A stretch of DNA of 64,000 nt from assembly GCF_024169315.1 (NCBI RefSeq), contig NZ_JALJWR010000001.1:827501-891500 (forward strand), in the 5' to 3' direction. Origin of the DNA: Pseudomonas migulae. Lineage in GTDB: Bacteria > Pseudomonadota > Gammaproteobacteria > Pseudomonadales > Pseudomonadaceae. Each line of letters opens with the position of its first letter. Within the stretch, counting starts at the first letter, position 1. Below the pieces are notes generated by a model. It did no database searches. It was given only the letters and a program-made list of their open reading frames with translations, and was not told the DNA's origin. The translations under genes were made by a program, and so were the position numbers. Positions 17,149 to 24,499 of the stretch are shown here, in pieces.

Positions 17149-17346
17149 GTTTCTTGCCTGCCTGAAGATTTTCTTGAGTGAAAGCATTACACGCGACAGG
17201 CGGCATTCAGCCCGGTTAACCATCGCTTAACGCTGCGGTCCAAAACTTTACTGGACCGCACGCCCTCAGGATCTTCTGACGCCCAGTGCGGCAGGCTCGA
17301 CGCCCGTTACGTCGAGCTGACTTTCCGTCTGCACTGGAGATCGCTC

Positions 17347-17613
17347 ATGAACATGCGCACTTTGCTGGTTACCGCCGCCCTCGCCTGCACCGGGTTTGCC
17401 GGGCTGGCCCACGCCAACACCACCGCTTCTTCGCAAGCGGTGCCCTATGAATACGGCATGCCGCTGCACGTCACCAAAGTGGTTGCGCTGACCGAACCTT
17501 CGACCCTGGAATGCAAAGTCATCACGGCGGACATGAAGTACATCGATGCGGCAGGCAAACCCGCAGAGATCACGTACCGCAAACTGTCCGATGCGTGCAG
17601 TTATCAGAATTGA
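17347..17613 (+). CDS. DUF2790 family exported protein
   Basis: 88 residues with a signal peptide ending at about residue 23 (AGLAHA). The mature part has the DUF2790 pattern: PYEYGMPLHVTKVVAL, then PSTLECKVITADMKYIDAAG and ITYRKLSDAC. Members are small periplasmic proteins of Pseudomonas, often co-regulated with metal or stress genes; no function is assigned. Two cysteines remain in the mature protein. Confidence 0.88.
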   Translation: MNMRTLLVTAALACTGFAGLAHANTTASSQAVPYEYGMPLHVTKVVALTEPSTLECKVITADMKYIDAAGKPAEITYRKLSDACSYQN

Positions 17614-17629
17614 TCGGAAACAACGAGCG

Positions 17630-17655
17630 CGGGTCTGGCGTTACTGCCAGACCCG
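17630..17655. terminator. Hairpin between convergent genes
   Basis: Perfect 10-bp stem CGGGTCTGGC/GCCAGACCCG with a six-base loop, between the DUF2790 gene and the convergent DUF1652 gene. No run of T follows on either strand, so termination strength is uncertain. Confidence 0.6.
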
Positions 17656-17672
17656 GAAGTGACGACCGCGAG

Positions 17673-17942
17673 TTAAAGCGCTTGCCGGTCGGGGTGCAGC
17701 GTCTGGGTGCTTGCCTGCACCTGCATGTCGGAGCGCAATGTGGTGATCAGGTCGTTTATGGCCTGGCATCCATTAAGTGAGCTGGCATCGATGCCAGACT
17801 TCAATAGTTCCACTTCATCGGTTTTAGCGCCCGAATACACCTTGACGGTCATTAACAGGTCCGGCGTAAGCGTGCATTGGCAACGTTTCGGCAGAAAACT
17901 GCTTTCTACGATGTTGCGGAGTTCCAAGGCAGAAAGAAACAT
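17673..17942 (-). CDS. DUF1652 family protein
   Basis: 89 residues with the typical N-terminus MFLSALELRNIVESSFLP, then CQCTLTPDLLMTVKV and a C-terminal helix AINDLITTLRSDM. This is the standard length and pattern of DUF1652, a small Pseudomonas family of unknown function. Confidence 0.87.
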   Translation of the reverse strand: MFLSALELRNIVESSFLPKRCQCTLTPDLLMTVKVYSGAKTDEVELLKSGIDASSLNGCQAINDLITTLRSDMQVQASTQTLHPDRQAL

Positions 17943-18249
17943 GGCGACCCTCTCCTTAATTGTGAGATTGCCAATCAGCTATAAATGCCGACTCAATAAA
18001 TTCGCGGTCAGCTTCAAGACCAGCTACAGCATAAAACATGCCTAGGATTTCACCGTGCAGCTCATCGGCAAATCAAGGGTTTAATGTGTCTTCAAGTAAA
18101 CAGGCTCATGCAATCTGCAAGAAACCCGGTTCTCGTCCCTGCAAATTGCAACCTGGTGATTCCAGGTTTGCATTGGCCGCCTATGGCAGTAAAAATTGCG
18201 ACCCGTTCATTCAGTATCTGCTGACCCCACTCACACGCAAGGAGGCATC
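17943..18249. other. Intergenic region without a recognised gene
   Basis: About 307 bp between the divergent DUF1652 and ecotin genes, AT-richer than average. I see no ORF with coding character and no strong hairpin. It should hold both divergent promoters. AAGGAGG at 18239-18245 is the ecotin ribosome-binding site. Confidence 0.6.
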
Positions 18250-18732
18250 ATGGGTTCATTGACCCGTATCACTACCGTCGGGCTGATTGTTGCCGGAATG
18301 TCGACCGTCGCTCAGGCGGCAAAATTCGAAGACGTCGCACCCTTCCCCAAAGCCGAAAGCGGGTTCAGCCGCCAGGTCATTCACCTGGCGCCGCAGAAGC
18401 AGGAAGACAGCTACCAGGTCGAGATTCTCGCCGGCAAGACCCTGACCGTGGACTGCAACCGCCAGCGCTTGGGCGGCATGCTCGAGGAGAAAAACCTCGA
18501 GGGCTGGGGCTATCCGTTCTACCGCCTGGAAAAAGTGATCGGCCCGATGAGCACGCTGATGGCCTGCCCGGATGGCAAAAGCAAACAGGACTTCGTCCCG
18601 GTGGTCGGCGACGGTTTCATGTTGCGCTACAACAGCAAGTTGCCGATCGTGCTTTATGTGCCCAAGGACGTTGAAGTTCGTTATCGGATCTGGTCGGCGT
18701 CGAGCAAGGTCGAGAAGGCTGTTCAGGAATAA
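18250..18732 (+). CDS. eco: Ecotin, periplasmic serine-protease inhibitor
   Basis: 160 residues. Signal peptide about 1-23 (VAQA), then the ecotin fold: [42 protein letters not shown], the reactive loop [13 protein letters not shown], and [15 protein letters not shown]. Cys69 and Cys106 match the conserved disulfide. By alignment with E. coli ecotin (STMMAC) the P1 position is Leu103 rather than Met. Ecotin dimers inhibit trypsin-fold proteases, including host elastase. AAGGAGG upstream supports the start at 18250. Confidence 0.95.
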   Translation: MGSLTRITTVGLIVAGMSTVAQAAKFEDVAPFPKAESGFSRQVIHLAPQKQEDSYQVEILAGKTLTVDCNRQRLGGMLEEKNLEGWGYPFYRLEKVIGPMSTLMACPDGKSKQDFVPVVGDGFMLRYNSKLPIVLYVPKDVEVRYRIWSASSKVEKAVQE

Positions 18733-18749
18733 CCAGCAGATGCAAAACC

Positions 18750-18841
18750 TGTGGGAGCGAGCTTGCTCGCGATAGCGGACGCTCAGGCACCACCCGTGTT
18801 GAATGTACAACCGTCATCGCGAGCAAGCTCGCTCCCACAGG
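18750..18841. repeat. REP-like inverted pair (family A variant)
   Basis: TGTGGGAGCGAGCTTGCTCG and its reverse complement around a spacer; both arms read GAGCGAGC where other copies have GAGCGGGC, a compensated change that keeps pairing. Lies between the convergent ecotin and threonine dehydratase genes. Confidence 0.9.
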
Positions 18842-18886
18842 GGATTGGGTGTGCAAGTTTTACTCCGATTGGCCTTCTGCGCCCGC

Positions 18887-19900
18887 TCACGCCGAGATAC
18901 CGCTATGTGCAGCGCGTTCGGCGACATGGCGCAGACTGTCGAAATTGATGTTGGCGCCGGAGTCGATGGCCACCAGTGTCTGGCCACGTACGCCCGTCTG
19001 TGCCACGTACTTCTTGATGCCCGCCACGGCCAACGCGCCGGAAGGTTCGGTGATCGAGCGGGTATCGTCGTAGATATTCTTGATTGCGGTGCAAAGTTCG
19101 TCGTTGCTGACGGTCAGCACCTCATCCACGCAGAACCGGCAGACTTCGAAACCATAAGCGCCGATCTGAGCCACGGCGACGCCATCGGCGAATGTGCCTA
19201 CGTTCGGCAGGACAACGCGCTCGCCGGCCTGTAGTGCGGCGGACAGGCACGCGGAATGTTCCGACTCGACGCCGATGATGCGGATTTCAGGGCGCAGGTA
19301 TTTGACGTACGCGGCGATCCCCGCGATCAGGCCGCCGCCGCCCACCGGTACGAAGATCGCGTCGAGCGGCCCCTGGTGCTGGCGCAGGATTTCCATGGCG
19401 ACGGTGCCCTGCCCCGCTATCACGTCCGGGTCGTCGAAGGGCGAGACAAAGGTACGCCTCGTCTGCTCCGCCAGGTTCAAGGCGTAAGCCAAGGCAAACG
19501 GAAAACTTTCCCCGTGCAACAGCGCATCGGCGCCCCGACTGCGGACCCCGAGCACCTTCAATTCCGGTGTCGTGGCGGGCATGACGATGGTCGCGGTAAT
19601 CCCCAGTTCACGCGCTGCCAGCGCCACGCCTTGTGCATGATTGCCGGCGGAAGCGGTGATCACCCCACGGGCCTTCTGCGCATCGCTCAGTTGCACCAGT
19701 TTGTTGTAGGCGCCGCGGATCTTGAAGGAAAAGGTTGGCTGCAGATCCTCGCGTTTCAACAGGATCTGGTTGCCCAAGGCTTCGGACAGCGCCGGTGCCG
19801 CTTGCAATGGCGTGCGCACCGCCAGTTCGTACACCGGCGCGGCGAGGATCTTTTTGACGTAGTGCTCGAGCAAGGCCTGCTGGGCGGGTGTGCTATCCAT
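18887..19900 (-). CDS. ilvA: Threonine dehydratase, catalytic domain only
   Basis: 337-residue PLP enzyme of fold type II converting threonine to 2-oxobutanoate, the first step to isoleucine. The PLP lysine is K60 in PTFSFKIRGAYNKL; the glycine-rich phosphate loop is VGGGGLIAGIAAYVKY; the C-terminal catalytic motif IDSGANINFDSLRHVAERA is present. Biosynthetic IlvA is about 500 residues with ACT-like regulatory domains; this one stops right after the catalytic domain, and only 45 bp separate it from a repeat, so no frameshifted ACT part is nearby. Loss of Ile feedback fits with the attenuator found upstream. Confidence 0.9.
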   Translation of the reverse strand: MDSTPAQQALLEHYVKKILAAPVYELAVRTPLQAAPALSEALGNQILLKREDLQPTFSFKIRGAYNKLVQLSDAQKARGVITASAGNHAQGVALAARELGITATIVMPATTPELKVLGVRSRGADALLHGESFPFALAYALNLAEQTRRTFVSPFDDPDVIAGQGTVAMEILRQHQGPLDAIFVPVGGGGLIAGIAAYVKYLRPEIRIIGVESEHSACLSAALQAGERVVLPNVGTFADGVAVAQIGAYGFEVCRFCVDEVLTVSNDELCTAIKNIYDDTRSITEPSGALAVAGIKKYVAQTGVRGQTLVAIDSGANINFDSLRHVAERAAHSGISA

Positions 19901-19941
19901 GGTCGTCTCCTGACGTTGATCAGAACCCAGGAGACAGAAAG

Positions 19942-19966
19942 TAAAAACCCGCCTCCAGGGCGGGTT
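19942..19966 (-). terminator. Attenuator terminator upstream of threonine dehydratase
   Basis: Minus strand: AACCCGCC (19966-19959), loop CTGGA, GGCGGGTT (19953-19946), then TTTAC. An 8-bp GC-rich stem followed by a T-run, located between the leader peptide and the gene, 41 bp before its start codon. Confidence 0.8.
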
Positions 19967-19984
19967 GGGTGCTGCAGTCGTGAG

Positions 19985-20050
19985 CTAGCCCGCCAAATGA
20001 GGAATGGCGGTAATAATGCTTGGCTGGCAGCGCAATAGGGTGGAAGTCAT
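19985..20050 (-). CDS. Leader peptide of the threonine dehydratase attenuator
   Basis: 21-codon ORF with the run QPSIITAIPHL: four of five consecutive codons (ATT ATT ACC GCC ATT) specify Ile or Thr, the product and substrate of the downstream pathway; three Leu codons include a rare CTA. The ORF overlaps segment 1 (ACCGCCA, about 20005-20011), which can pair with segment 2 (TGGCGG, 19991-19996). Segment 2 (GGCGGG, 19989-19994) can instead pair with segment 3 (CCCGCC, 19964-19959), which is the 5' arm of the terminator. This is the full 1:2 / 2:3 / 3:4 logic of amino-acid attenuation. Confidence 0.7.
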   Translation of the reverse strand: MTSTLLRCQPSIITAIPHLAG

Positions 20051-20056
20051 GGCTGG

Positions 20057-20085
20057 AAATTAGCCGGGCATGGGGGGCAAGTCAA
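20057..20085 (-). promoter_or_regulatory. Probable sigma-70 promoter of the attenuated operon
   Basis: On the minus strand TTGACT (20085-20080) is separated by 17 bp from TAATTT (20062-20057). The expected start would fall almost on the leader ATG at 20050, so the leader peptide may be translated from a leaderless or near-leaderless message; no Shine-Dalgarno is seen before it. Confidence 0.5.
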
Positions 20086-20147
20086 TGGTCAATTTCCTTC
20101 GGCTTCGGTAGGCTCGGGATTCTGCTCATTGTCCAAGGAAGGAAACC

Positions 20148-20483
20148 ATGAAGTCTATCGCCCTGCCCCTGATTGCCCTGCTCGCCTTCGCTGGCTACAC
20201 CGTTTCGGTGATGCTCCAGGCCGAACAGTCGTTGATAGAGTTTGGCATCAGCCTGATGTCGCGGCCTGATACAGCGCAGGTGGTGATTGATTTGTATCTG
20301 CTGGCGACGCTGGCCGGGGTGTGGATGTACCGCGATGCGCGCAAGCGTGGGCGGTCGGTATGGTCCGTTGTTCCCTATCTTTTGCTCACCGTGGTTTTTG
20401 TGTCGATTGGGCCTTTGTTGTACCTCGTGGTTCGTGGGTTGCAGGACAGAAAGAAGCCTGTCGACGCCGGACAAGTGGCCTGA
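20148..20483 (+). CDS. Small inner-membrane protein (DUF2834-like)
   Basis: 111 residues with three hydrophobic segments (about 5-23, 43-61 and 70-92) and a charged loop MYRDARKRGRSVWS between the last two, as in DUF2834 proteins. AAGGAAGG precedes the ATG. Function unknown. Divergent from the threonine dehydratase leader, with 97 bp between the two ATGs. Confidence 0.7.
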   Translation: MKSIALPLIALLAFAGYTVSVMLQAEQSLIEFGISLMSRPDTAQVVIDLYLLATLAGVWMYRDARKRGRSVWSVVPYLLLTVVFVSIGPLLYLVVRGLQDRKKPVDAGQVA

Positions 20484-20510
20484 TTCAGGATTTGCGGTGG
20501 TGTTGAGGTT

Positions 20511-20587
20511 GTCATCGCTGGCAAGCCAGTTCCCACAGTGATCTGTGGCGTTCACAAAATCTGTGGGAGCTGGCTTGCCCGCGATGG
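20511..20587. repeat. REP-like inverted pair (family E)
   Basis: CATCGCTGGCAAGCCAGTTC and GAGCTGGCTTGCCCGCGATG are imperfect complements, with an inner CCCACAG/CTGTGGG pairing. A fifth variant related to families A to C. Confidence 0.8.
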
Positions 20588-20607
20588 CGGCATCACTGAC
20601 GCCGAGA

Positions 20608-21531
20608 TCATTTCGCCAACCGCCTGAGCCCCAACACCATCACCCCCGCCCCCAGCATCATCGCGCTCAGAAACAACGGATACGAAACCCACCACGGCGT
20701 GCCCGCCGTCATCATGCTGAACTCGGACATGCCGCCAATGCTCGCAATCAGATTCAGCGGCAGGAACACCACGTTGATCAGCGTCAGTTTGCGCAGCAGG
20801 TTGTTCATGCTGTTGTTCATCAGGTTGCCCCGGGCATCGATCAGCCCGGAGAACACCGTAGAGTAGATTTCCGCCTGTTTGTAGCACTGATTGTTTTCGA
20901 TGATCAGGTCGTCGATCAGGCCGATGGCTTCGGAGCTGAAACGCTGCTTTTCCGCGTGGTTGCGCAGCCGGGTCAGGACCGCGCCGTTGCTGTGGATCGC
21001 GTTGATGTAATAGATCAGGCTTTCGCTGAGGTTGAACATCTGGATCAGATGCTGGTTCTCCATCGACGCGTTGAATTTCTGCTGCAACTCCCGCGCGACC
21101 AGCTTGATTACCTTCAGATGGCCCAGGTAGTGATGGATGTTGTTGAACAGCAGGTCGAGCAATACATCCAGTGGCGTGTTCAACTTCTGCCGGGTGCCAA
21201 GCCCGTGCAGCGGCGAATCGTCGGTGGCGATCACCAGCAAACGCTGGTCACAAAACAGCAAGCCGCAGGACGACACTTCGAACGCCAGGCTCCCCGCGCC
21301 GGAATAGTTTTCCGGTCGTTTCCAGATCAGGAACAAGTTGTCGGGGTGAAACTCGATGCGCGACACCTCGTCCGGGTCCAGCGCCGAGGCCAGCGCGTGT
21401 TCATCGAGCTTGAAATGGCTGTGCAGCAAGTCGCGCTCGGCCGCATCGGGGTTGCTGAACAGCATCACCTCGGCGTCCAGCCGCTCGACCGCCTGCAGCG
21501 CACCGTGGGTCAGTTGAAAGCTCTTGATCAT
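20608..21531 (-). CDS. CorA-family divalent metal transporter
   Basis: 307 residues: a long soluble N-terminal part, a long helical stalk, then two C-terminal membrane segments (LTLINVVFLPLNLIASIGG and YPLFLSAMMLGAGVMVLGL) as in CorA/ZntB. The pore signature after the first segment, normally YGMNF, reads GGMSEF, so the Asn of the GMN motif is replaced by Ser. This may change ion selectivity or make it a ZntB-like protein. It follows the ATP-grasp gene on the same strand with a 7-bp gap, suggesting co-transcription. Confidence 0.85.
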   Translation of the reverse strand: MIKSFQLTHGALQAVERLDAEVMLFSNPDAAERDLLHSHFKLDEHALASALDPDEVSRIEFHPDNLFLIWKRPENYSGAGSLAFEVSSCGLLFCDQRLLVIATDDSPLHGLGTRQKLNTPLDVLLDLLFNNIHHYLGHLKVIKLVARELQQKFNASMENQHLIQMFNLSESLIYYINAIHSNGAVLTRLRNHAEKQRFSSEAIGLIDDLIIENNQCYKQAEIYSTVFSGLIDARGNLMNNSMNNLLRKLTLINVVFLPLNLIASIGGMSEFSMMTAGTPWWVSYPLFLSAMMLGAGVMVLGLRRLAK

Positions 21532-21538
21532 CGGCCGG

Positions 21539-23113
21539 TCACCAGGCCTGGCCGCGACGTTTCAGTTCCAGTCGGCGCACGAATTCTTCCAGTACCAGCG
21601 AGTACAAATCGTCTTGCAAGTAGGCGTCTTCGATGCCGGCGTCCATGTTCGGGTTATCGTTGACCTCGATCACCACCACTTTGTCGCCGGACTGCTTGAG
21701 GTCGACGCCGTAGAGGCCGTCGCCGATGAGGTTGGCGGTTTTCACCGCCAGCTCCACCACCGCGCGCGGCGCTTCATGGACCGCCAGCGTGCGGCATTCG
21801 CCGTTGATGTCCTGACCTTTGGCCTTGTGGTTGTAGATCTGCCAGTGGCCCTTGGACATGAAGTATTGGCAGGCAAAGATCGGTTTGCGGTTGAGCACGC
21901 CGATGCGCCAGTCGTACTCGGTGTAGAAAAACTCCTGAGCCAGCAACAACACCGAATGTTCGAACAGTTCGGCCGTCGCTTCGAGCAAGGCTTGCTGACT
22001 TTCGACCTTGATCACACCCCGGGAGAAACACCCGTCGGGGATCTTCAACACCAACGGAAACCCCAGACGCTCACCGACCCGCTCGAAGTCTTCCGGTCGC
22101 TCCTTGTAGAGAATTTCGGTGGCGGGCATGCCCAGTTGATGGCTTTTGAGCAGGTCAGTCAGGTAGACCTTGTTGGTGCAACGCAGGATCGACGCCGGAT
22201 CGTCCATCACCACCAGTCCTTCGCTCTCGGCTTTCTTGGCGAAGCGGTAGGTGTGGTTGTCGACACTGGTGGTTTCGCGGATCAGCAGGCCGTCGTATTC
22301 GGCGATCCGCGCGTAGTCCTTGCGCTCGATCAGCTCCACGTCGATGCCCAATGTCTTGCCGACGCGTACGAAATTATCCAGGGCCTTGGGGTTGGACGGC
22401 GGCAGTGCTTCCTGCGGATCGTGCAGGATCGCCAGGTCATAACGGGCCAATCGCCGCGAACGGGGTATGCGCCAGATCTTGCGACTGAAACTGTCCAGCG
22501 AGTTGGCAAATTGATCTTCCTGATCTTCGCGCAACTTGTGCAGCGCACCGGATTTGACACCTTCGATGTGCCAGCCGTTAGTTCGACGAAACTCAACTAG
22601 TAATATCGGACATGGAAACACTTCAAATAACTGCCGCGCCAGATCCTGCAACGGTTCGATATTGGTCCTGCCAAAGTAAAGTGTCAGCGTGAAGCCTTCG
22701 GTATCGCTGTAAAGATGATTGCTCAGGGCTTTTTCCAGCGGTTTATCCAGATCGTCGAGGGCCAGGCCATACAAGGATTTTTTGGTCAGCTCGCTGATGG
22801 TCCGCACCGACGGAATGACCTTGTGCCCCCGCGCTTCAGCCAGTAGCGAGCAGTAATAGCCGTGCCCCAGGTACTTGTAGCTGCGGCACAGGTTGATGAC
22901 CTGGACCCGTTTGCCCTGCTCGTTGTCGCGAGTCTGTTCAAGGTATTCCTGCGCCGTGACGATGTCTTCGCTGGGAAAGTAGGACGCCCAGTCTTCCTTG
23001 CGTTCGACGATGATAATCAACTGGCTGGAAGTTCTAACCGTGTCATTTAAAAGTGTTGCCGCCGGCAAAGTTTGCTCGGATACTTCGCGCCAATGACCCT
23101 GTACCGCTGACAT
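21539..23113 (-). CDS. RimK-like ATP-grasp ligase with N-terminal RLAN domain
   Basis: 524 residues. The N-terminal part (to about 220; INLCRSYKYLGHGYYCSLLA, LTLYFGRTNI) matches the RimK-like N-terminal (RLAN) domain. The rest is an ATP-grasp carboxylate-amine ligase (KIPDGCFSRGVIKVES, YGVDLKQSGDKVVVIEVNDNPNMDAG, metal-binding E and N). Such enzymes form amide bonds, for example adding amino acids to peptides or proteins. The start at 23113 (MSAVQGHW) avoids an upstream extension that runs into the divergent gene's promoter. Substrate unknown. Confidence 0.85.
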   Translation of the reverse strand: MSAVQGHWREVSEQTLPAATLLNDTVRTSSQLIIIVERKEDWASYFPSEDIVTAQEYLEQTRDNEQGKRVQVINLCRSYKYLGHGYYCSLLAEARGHKVIPSVRTISELTKKSLYGLALDDLDKPLEKALSNHLYSDTEGFTLTLYFGRTNIEPLQDLARQLFEVFPCPILLVEFRRTNGWHIEGVKSGALHKLREDQEDQFANSLDSFSRKIWRIPRSRRLARYDLAILHDPQEALPPSNPKALDNFVRVGKTLGIDVELIERKDYARIAEYDGLLIRETTSVDNHTYRFAKKAESEGLVVMDDPASILRCTNKVYLTDLLKSHQLGMPATEILYKERPEDFERVGERLGFPLVLKIPDGCFSRGVIKVESQQALLEATAELFEHSVLLLAQEFFYTEYDWRIGVLNRKPIFACQYFMSKGHWQIYNHKAKGQDINGECRTLAVHEAPRAVVELAVKTANLIGDGLYGVDLKQSGDKVVVIEVNDNPNMDAGIEDAYLQDDLYSLVLEEFVRRLELKRRGQAW

Positions 23114-23205
23114 AGTGATTGATCCGTTGGAGAACAAGACCTTTCCTATTAAGCACGAACTTTTTCGAAAGTCCCGTTTCGTTACGCAACTTTTACGGCG
23201 GTCAT

Positions 23206-24303
23206 ATGAATCCTGTCTTTCGCTTGGCGGTAGTTGAAGACCTACCCGCATTGCTGGCACTCGAAAAGCAATGCTTCACCACGGACCGGCTCACCAGTCG
23301 CAGCTTTCAATGGATGATCACCCGGGCTCACGGGCAGCTGTTGGTGGCTGAACGAGACGGGCAATTGCTGGGTTACGCGGTGGTGCTGTTTCATCGAGGC
23401 ACCTCGCTGGCCCGGCTCTATTCGATTGCCATCGCTGAACAGGCTCGCGGTAACGGGTTGGGCAAGCAATTGCTTGAACGCATCGAGGCGTGCGCCCTTG
23501 AGCATGACTGCGCTTACTTGCGGCTGGAAGTGCGCATCGACAACCCCACAGCGATTGCCCTGTATGAGCGCAACGGTTATCGGCGTTTCGCACTGATCCA
23601 CGATTATTACCAGGACCACGCCGATGCGCTGCGCCTGGAGAAACGCATCCTTCAGCATCGCGATGCCCGCAGCATCAAGGTGCCGTGGTATGCGCAGACC
23701 ACCGACTTCACCTGTGGCCCGGCGTGCCTGCTGATGGCCATGGGCGCCTTGCACGCCGAACGCCGGCTGGAGCGCCGCGAAGAATTGCAGATCTGGCGCG
23801 AGGCGACCACCGTGTTCATGACCTCCGGCCACGGCGGTTGCAGCCCTCAAGGGTTGGCACTGGCGGCAGCGCGGCGCGGGTTTCGCGTGCGCTTGCAAGT
23901 GAGCATGGCGGGGCCGTTGTTTCTCGATGGCGTGCGCGATGAGCATAAAAAAGACGTCATGCGCCTGGTGCACGATGAGTTCGCGGCACAGTTGAACGCC
24001 ACTGACGTCGAACAGGTGCTCGGCGGGCCGCTGGACCTGCCACGATTATTGGCCGACGGGGGACAGCCGCTGGTGCTGATCAGCAGTTATCGGCTGACCC
24101 GCTCCAAATCGCCGCACTGGGTGATCGTCACCGATTGCGATGAAGAGTTTGTCTACCTGCATGACCCGGACGTCGACCATAGCCAGCATCGCCAGCCCAT
24201 GGACTGTCAGCATCTGCCGGTGAGCCATGGGGAGTTCGAGAAGATGTGCAGTTTCGGGCGCGGCAAGTTGCGAGCGGCGGTGATTCTCTATCGCCGGGAG
24301 TAA
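23206..24303 (+). CDS. GNAT acetyltransferase fused to a C39-like peptidase domain
   Basis: 365 residues. Residues about 1-150 are a RimI-like GNAT domain (acetyl-CoA loop IAEQARGNGLGKQLLERI; LYERNGYRRF). Residues about 158-360 are a C39-like papain-fold domain: catalytic Cys170 in DFTCGPACLLMAMG, His304 in SPHWVIVTD and Asp320 in YLHDPD. Divergent from the RimK-like gene across 92 bp. This pairing (RLAN ATP-grasp with GNAT and C39-like peptidase) is known from comparative genomics of amidoligase systems and predicted to synthesise or trim a peptide modification; the product is not known. Start at 23206 chosen because the GNAT domain begins there. Confidence 0.88.
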   Translation: MNPVFRLAVVEDLPALLALEKQCFTTDRLTSRSFQWMITRAHGQLLVAERDGQLLGYAVVLFHRGTSLARLYSIAIAEQARGNGLGKQLLERIEACALEHDCAYLRLEVRIDNPTAIALYERNGYRRFALIHDYYQDHADALRLEKRILQHRDARSIKVPWYAQTTDFTCGPACLLMAMGALHAERRLERREELQIWREATTVFMTSGHGGCSPQGLALAAARRGFRVRLQVSMAGPLFLDGVRDEHKKDVMRLVHDEFAAQLNATDVEQVLGGPLDLPRLLADGGQPLVLISSYRLTRSKSPHWVIVTDCDEEFVYLHDPDVDHSQHRQPMDCQHLPVSHGEFEKMCSFGRGKLRAAVILYRRE

Positions 24304-24305
24304 AC

Positions 24306-24441
24306 CTGTGGTGAGGGGATTTAGCGAAACGTCGCACCGCCCCGTTCGGCTGCGAAGCAGTCGCCAATCCGGACAATTCAGTCTGTTTGGCCGGGCGCTG
24401 GGGCCGCTTCGCGACCCAACGGGGATAAATCCCCTCGCCAC
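24306..24441. repeat. Long palindromic intergenic repeat (family D)
   Basis: TGTGGTGAGGGGATTTAGCG at the left and AAATCCCCTCGCCACA at the right, with internal CGGCTGCGAAGCAGTCGC and GGGGCCGCTTCGCGACCC. About 136 bp. Confidence 0.88.
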
Positions 24442-24499
24442 AAATGTAGGTGCCCGCGCTTAAAGTGAACAATATTGCCCTCTCCACAGGGTTTGTGCG

